Source of the DNA: Prunella strophiata | Taxonomy: Eukaryota > Chordata > Aves > Passeriformes > Prunellidae | Assembly (NCBI GenBank): GCA_036583965.1 | Contig: JAZBQD010000021.1 | Location: 18,421,766 to 18,485,765, forward strand | DNA length: 64,000 nt | Reading direction: 5' to 3' | Made by a program: the position numbers and the translations under genes | Notes under the pieces: model-generated | Databases searched by the model: none | What the model saw: only the letters and a program-made list of their open reading frames with translations | Told to the model about the DNA's origin: nothing | Shown: one piece after another, positions 60,681 through 64,000 of the stretch | Layout: every line of letters starts with the position of its first letter | Numbering within the stretch: the first letter of the stretch is position 1

Positions 60681-61030
60681 AAAGCAGCAGTGAAAGAGCG
60701 AGCGGCGTTTATTGAGCAATAAAAAAAAAAACATTACATTTCATGGCTCTGCCAGGGCGCCCTACAGAAGCAAATCCCCGTGCCTTACAACATGGGGTGC
60801 AATAAATGCTGATTCCATGAAGGGAAAGGCTGCAGCAGGGCCTATCAGGGTGTAATCAAGCCCCCTGTTAAATTAGCATCGCCCCGCTCGCGCTGCTTTA
60901 TTGTGTGAGCCCGGGGGCTCGGCAGGGTTTGGTTCACCTCCTGCACGGCTGCACTCTGCTTACCCTCTCCCAGGGACAGCTCTCTGAGGCCAAGGGTTAG
61001 GTTTCCTCCCAAGGATTAAGCGGGAGGCTC
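60681..61030. promoter_or_regulatory. Candidate conserved element with CpGs and homeodomain-like cores
   Basis: This patch combines CpG-bearing strings (GAGCGAGCGGCG, AGGGCGCCCT, CATCGCCCCGCTCGCGCTGC) with AT-rich cores (TTTATTGAGCAATAAA, GGTGTAATCAAG, GTTAAATTAGCATCG, TTTATTGTG). It stands out from the AT-rich DNA around it. No coding frame is credible here. The enhancer interpretation is inference from composition. Confidence 0.32.
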
Positions 61031-61608
61031 ATGTCAACAAGGTGGTCGTGGAGATAGAGACAGAGCAGGAAGGACTCGTGAGGCCAGCAGAGAAAGATCC
61101 AACAATTTCAAGGCAGCAGATTAATCCTGATAATTCAGAGTTGGGCCATTCCTTTCCCCCTGGTTGGGTCAAGTTCCCTTAGCAACCACAAAGCCTGTCA
61201 TTAATAAAATTAAAAAAAAAAAAGCCCCATCATAATTTCCAACCCCTGTGCCCTTTTCCGAGGCGAAAAGACAAATTGAATATAGAATGAAAGCCTCTTG
61301 CTTTTTTGGCCTTTTTAAACCTTTTCTCCCTTCCCCACTTTCCCGCCCATAATTCTGCATTGCTGACCTTGCTCCAGCCGCAGCCGTCTCAGGAACACAC
61401 AGAACATATGGAGCTGATTGTCCTGTGGAGTGAGGAGGGCACAGGGACACCATTCCCACTGACCTTGCCCTAGCAGGGCTGGGGGACATTGGTGACAGCA
61501 TCTGCACAGCCCTACCTGGGCTGGGCTGCAGCAGCTTCTTCTTGAACCTCTGTCTGATATTCCAATTATTGTCCCAGGCAGAGCTGCCTTCCAGGGTTCC
61601 TTTGGAAC

Positions 61609-61639
<31 letters not shown>

Positions 61640-63440
61640 CCTTTTTATTCCTAACTGAATTTTTTCTGGCTAAAATTTGTATTTCTGCTAAGATGATTTA
61701 GTTGCTGCCTTCTGTGGAAAAGGAGTGGTTGGAAAGCAAAGGGGACAAAAATATGGATATAGCTGAAGATGCTTCAGCTTTCAGAAACCAGGAGTAACTG
61801 AAGAGGAGTTGTTAAAAATTGGGAGAGTGTTCAGTTTGGGGGGTTTGTCAGTAAACAAGAATGCTTCTGTGGGAATTCAGGGGTTTTCAGCTGCTTGCAA
61901 AAGTCACTGGAGAACTCCCACACTCCAACCACCTCTTTTTCATTTTCTTCTGGTCATATAACACCAGGTTTCCATTTGCTGGAAATAAATGAGGGAGCCA
62001 TGGGGTATCCCTGCTCTTTTTATTCATGCAAATAATGCCATTAAAGTCCACAGGAGTTCTTGTATCCAGTGGGCAGGTGCTGACCCCAATTGTTTTAACA
62101 GTTCTTTTTATTCACACCTCATATTCCAGCTAAAAAGCCTTATGGAGCTTGACAGAAGGCTTAAAATCACAAGCCTGCCCAATGATGGAATTGGTATTAT
62201 GTATTTATGCTGCTTGGGTGACTTAAAAGTGGGGAAAATAATAGAAGAAATCAATTGTTATGTGTGAACAAATGGCAGAGGTTTGGTGAGTCAGGTTTAT
62301 AACATCACATGCTTCTTGAGAAACCAAATTCTACCGGTTTTTTCTCTCTGTGCCTCAGTTTCCCCACAGAAATTGAAAGTGGGATTTATCAAACTTCACT
62401 TTCTCAACATGTAGTCAGTGGTAAACTTCAGGTGATCAAAAGTAGCAGGAGAAACTCAATTTTTCTTCAAATAATTTGAAAATCAGTACATTTTGGTAAA
62501 AGATCTCCTATTTATCCTATTACTCAACTGCTGTTCAGAGTAGCAATGTGATGAATGATGTTGCATCCACAAATGTTGAAAATAAAACAGATGAGTGATG
62601 CAAAGTGGGTGAGCTCTGTGTACTCACACAGTCCTATCCACCTCTTCAGAGTGATGTTTAAAACAGAACCGTCTTTCTTCTGAAATACTTCTGAAATATT
62701 TTAAATTTAATGAAATTTCTTCAGCACTTCTAAAAATCTTTTCTTCATTGTAGCATACCCCACTGCCAGGAAGATTTTTGCTCTTGCAGGATGAACTCAA
62801 AAAGAAAAATAGATAAAACCTTTTCCAAAATGCTATTTATTTTCTTTGCAGTATGGTTGGGGTTGGAATTTGTGATTTATTTATATGATATTTATGTGAT
62901 GCCAGCAGCATATACAGAGCAAGATAGTCCATTCTAATAATCTTCCTCATGTCTTGAATCTTACAGTAGCCAAGTTAATTGTACTTCAGCTTAGAAAGAA
63001 ACAAAAGTCTCCTCTAAGATCAGATTAAACTTGAGAAATTGTAAGCAGAAAGGAATTTTTAAATTTTTTTTTAAAGTTATGTGGGAAGATACAAACCCAG
63101 CGGGTTGGACTGGAGTGACTCTTTCAGCTCGAGTTTGTTGTGTTTGCAGTATTACTCAAGTTCTGTGGAAACTAACAACCATCACAAATCTCCCCAATGC
63201 CCCATATTTTAGGGCTTGACTTTTCTTACATTTTCTCCTGGTTTAAAGCCCAACAACAAAGAAGGTTCTTGCTAGGATGAGCTCTAAAATTAAAACTACT
63301 TTGATGTACTGAGATCTACAACCTCACTCTGGGGGAACCAACATTTCTACCACAACTTGAACAAATTTCTTCCCCTCCCTCCAACCTTTCCTCCATCCCA
63401 TAATAGCCTCTATGTTTCCAAAGCAGAGCCCCACATCTGT
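61031..63440. other. AT-rich non-coding sequence
   Basis: No gene is supported. A 112-codon minus-strand frame (61,169-61,507) has no recognisable domain. An A27 run lies at 61,609-61,635. Nothing else is distinctive. Confidence 0.55.
61609..61635 (+). repeat. Poly(A) run, A27
   Basis: This is an uninterrupted A27 run. No retroposed body is recognised upstream. Confidence 0.95.
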
Positions 63441-63780
63441 AATATATTATGTGCATAATTTGCACTTAATTACCAACCACATTGATGAAACCGTTGCGCG
63501 ACAATTAAACCTAATTAGGTTTTTTTTTACAATTCCCTCTTTAACTGGGTGTCTTATCAGCTCTCATCTTGCTGGAGACGTTTAGCCCCAAGTGTGAGCA
63601 CCATTTCTCCCCAATTCCAGGTGAAGGCAAAACTGGGGATTAACAAATGTGTCTCAGCCCGTGCCCCAGCGTGAGGCACTTTGCATTCCCAATTGTTTCC
63701 ATGTGGGTGTCAGCAAATGTTCATCTCCAAGCTAAAAATAGATGACCAGGCTGCCCCCTCCATGAAATCAGACAAGACTC
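63441..63780. promoter_or_regulatory. Candidate conserved element with homeodomain palindrome
   Basis: The perfect 16-bp palindrome AAACCTAATTAGGTTT lies at 63,507-63,522, centred on the TAATTA homeodomain core. It is flanked by GCACTTAATTACC, ACAATTAAAC and CpGs (CCGTTGCGCGAC, GAGACG). The downstream 250 bp is complex, low-repeat sequence. The composition resembles a developmental enhancer, which is not proven by sequence alone. Confidence 0.33.
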
Positions 63781-64000
63781 AGTAGGGCTTCCCAGGAGGG
63801 GTTGTTCAGAGTTAAGTTGTGAAATTCAAAGGGTTCATTGAGTTTTCAGTGATAATTTCGAGATATTCTTTTCCTCAAGCGTCGAATTGTAGCTGCTATT
63901 AAAAAAAAAAAAGTCACAATTATACAAATTTTATCTGATGATGAAAATGAAGAAGCCTAATGAGATGTACAAATACTGAGAAAGTGATAGCTACATTTAT
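63781..64000. other. AT-rich non-coding sequence at window edge
   Basis: Nothing recognisable is seen here except a short A run at about 63,901-63,912. Confidence 0.55.

Overview
This window looks like non-coding DNA from a bird nuclear genome. The strongest evidence is nine short, 5'-truncated pieces of CR1 non-LTR retrotransposons. Each carries the usual avian CR1 3' region: the purine-rich GGTTGGA...GGTCTTTTCCAACC block, usually followed by ATTCTRTG-type terminal octamers. Base composition is mostly AT-rich, with many homopolymer A/T runs and no operon-like structure. The bird order cannot be fixed from what I can see.

I found no protein-coding gene I can support. The open frames are short; the longest is 232 codons and is an antisense artefact over a CR1 copy. 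None shows a recognisable domain, a codon bias set apart from its surroundings, or convincing splice-bounded homology. I also saw no tRNA, rRNA or CRISPR array. The window is best read as intergenic or deep-intronic sequence.

Layout. 1-14,985: AT-rich non-coding DNA with three CR1 pieces (809, 3,147 and 10,155). 14,985-15,359: a CR1 copy with an expanded 10-copy octamer tail and an A59 run. 15,360-21,660: the standout block. It is rich in CpG, with several CpG-island-like segments, a 450-bp polypyrimidine tract, a purine-rich minisatellite (about 50-bp units), an A34 run and an eight-copy 63/55-bp minisatellite. 21,660-27,520: AT-rich DNA with a candidate regulatory segment at 24.25-24.65 kb. 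27,570-37,360: mixed non-coding DNA with a GC/CpG-richer segment at 27.88-28.47 kb. 37,360-43,580: four CR1 copies in about 6 kb. 43,580-64,000: CR1-free AT-rich DNA with two candidate regulatory segments (60.68-61.03 kb and 63.44-63.78 kb).

The most plausible biology is a cluster of CpG islands, perhaps a promoter or Polycomb-type domain of a developmental gene or long non-coding RNA, flanked by scattered conserved-element candidates. That is inference from composition and motif content. Cross-species alignment and transcript data would decide it. I did not find a clearly new biological system.
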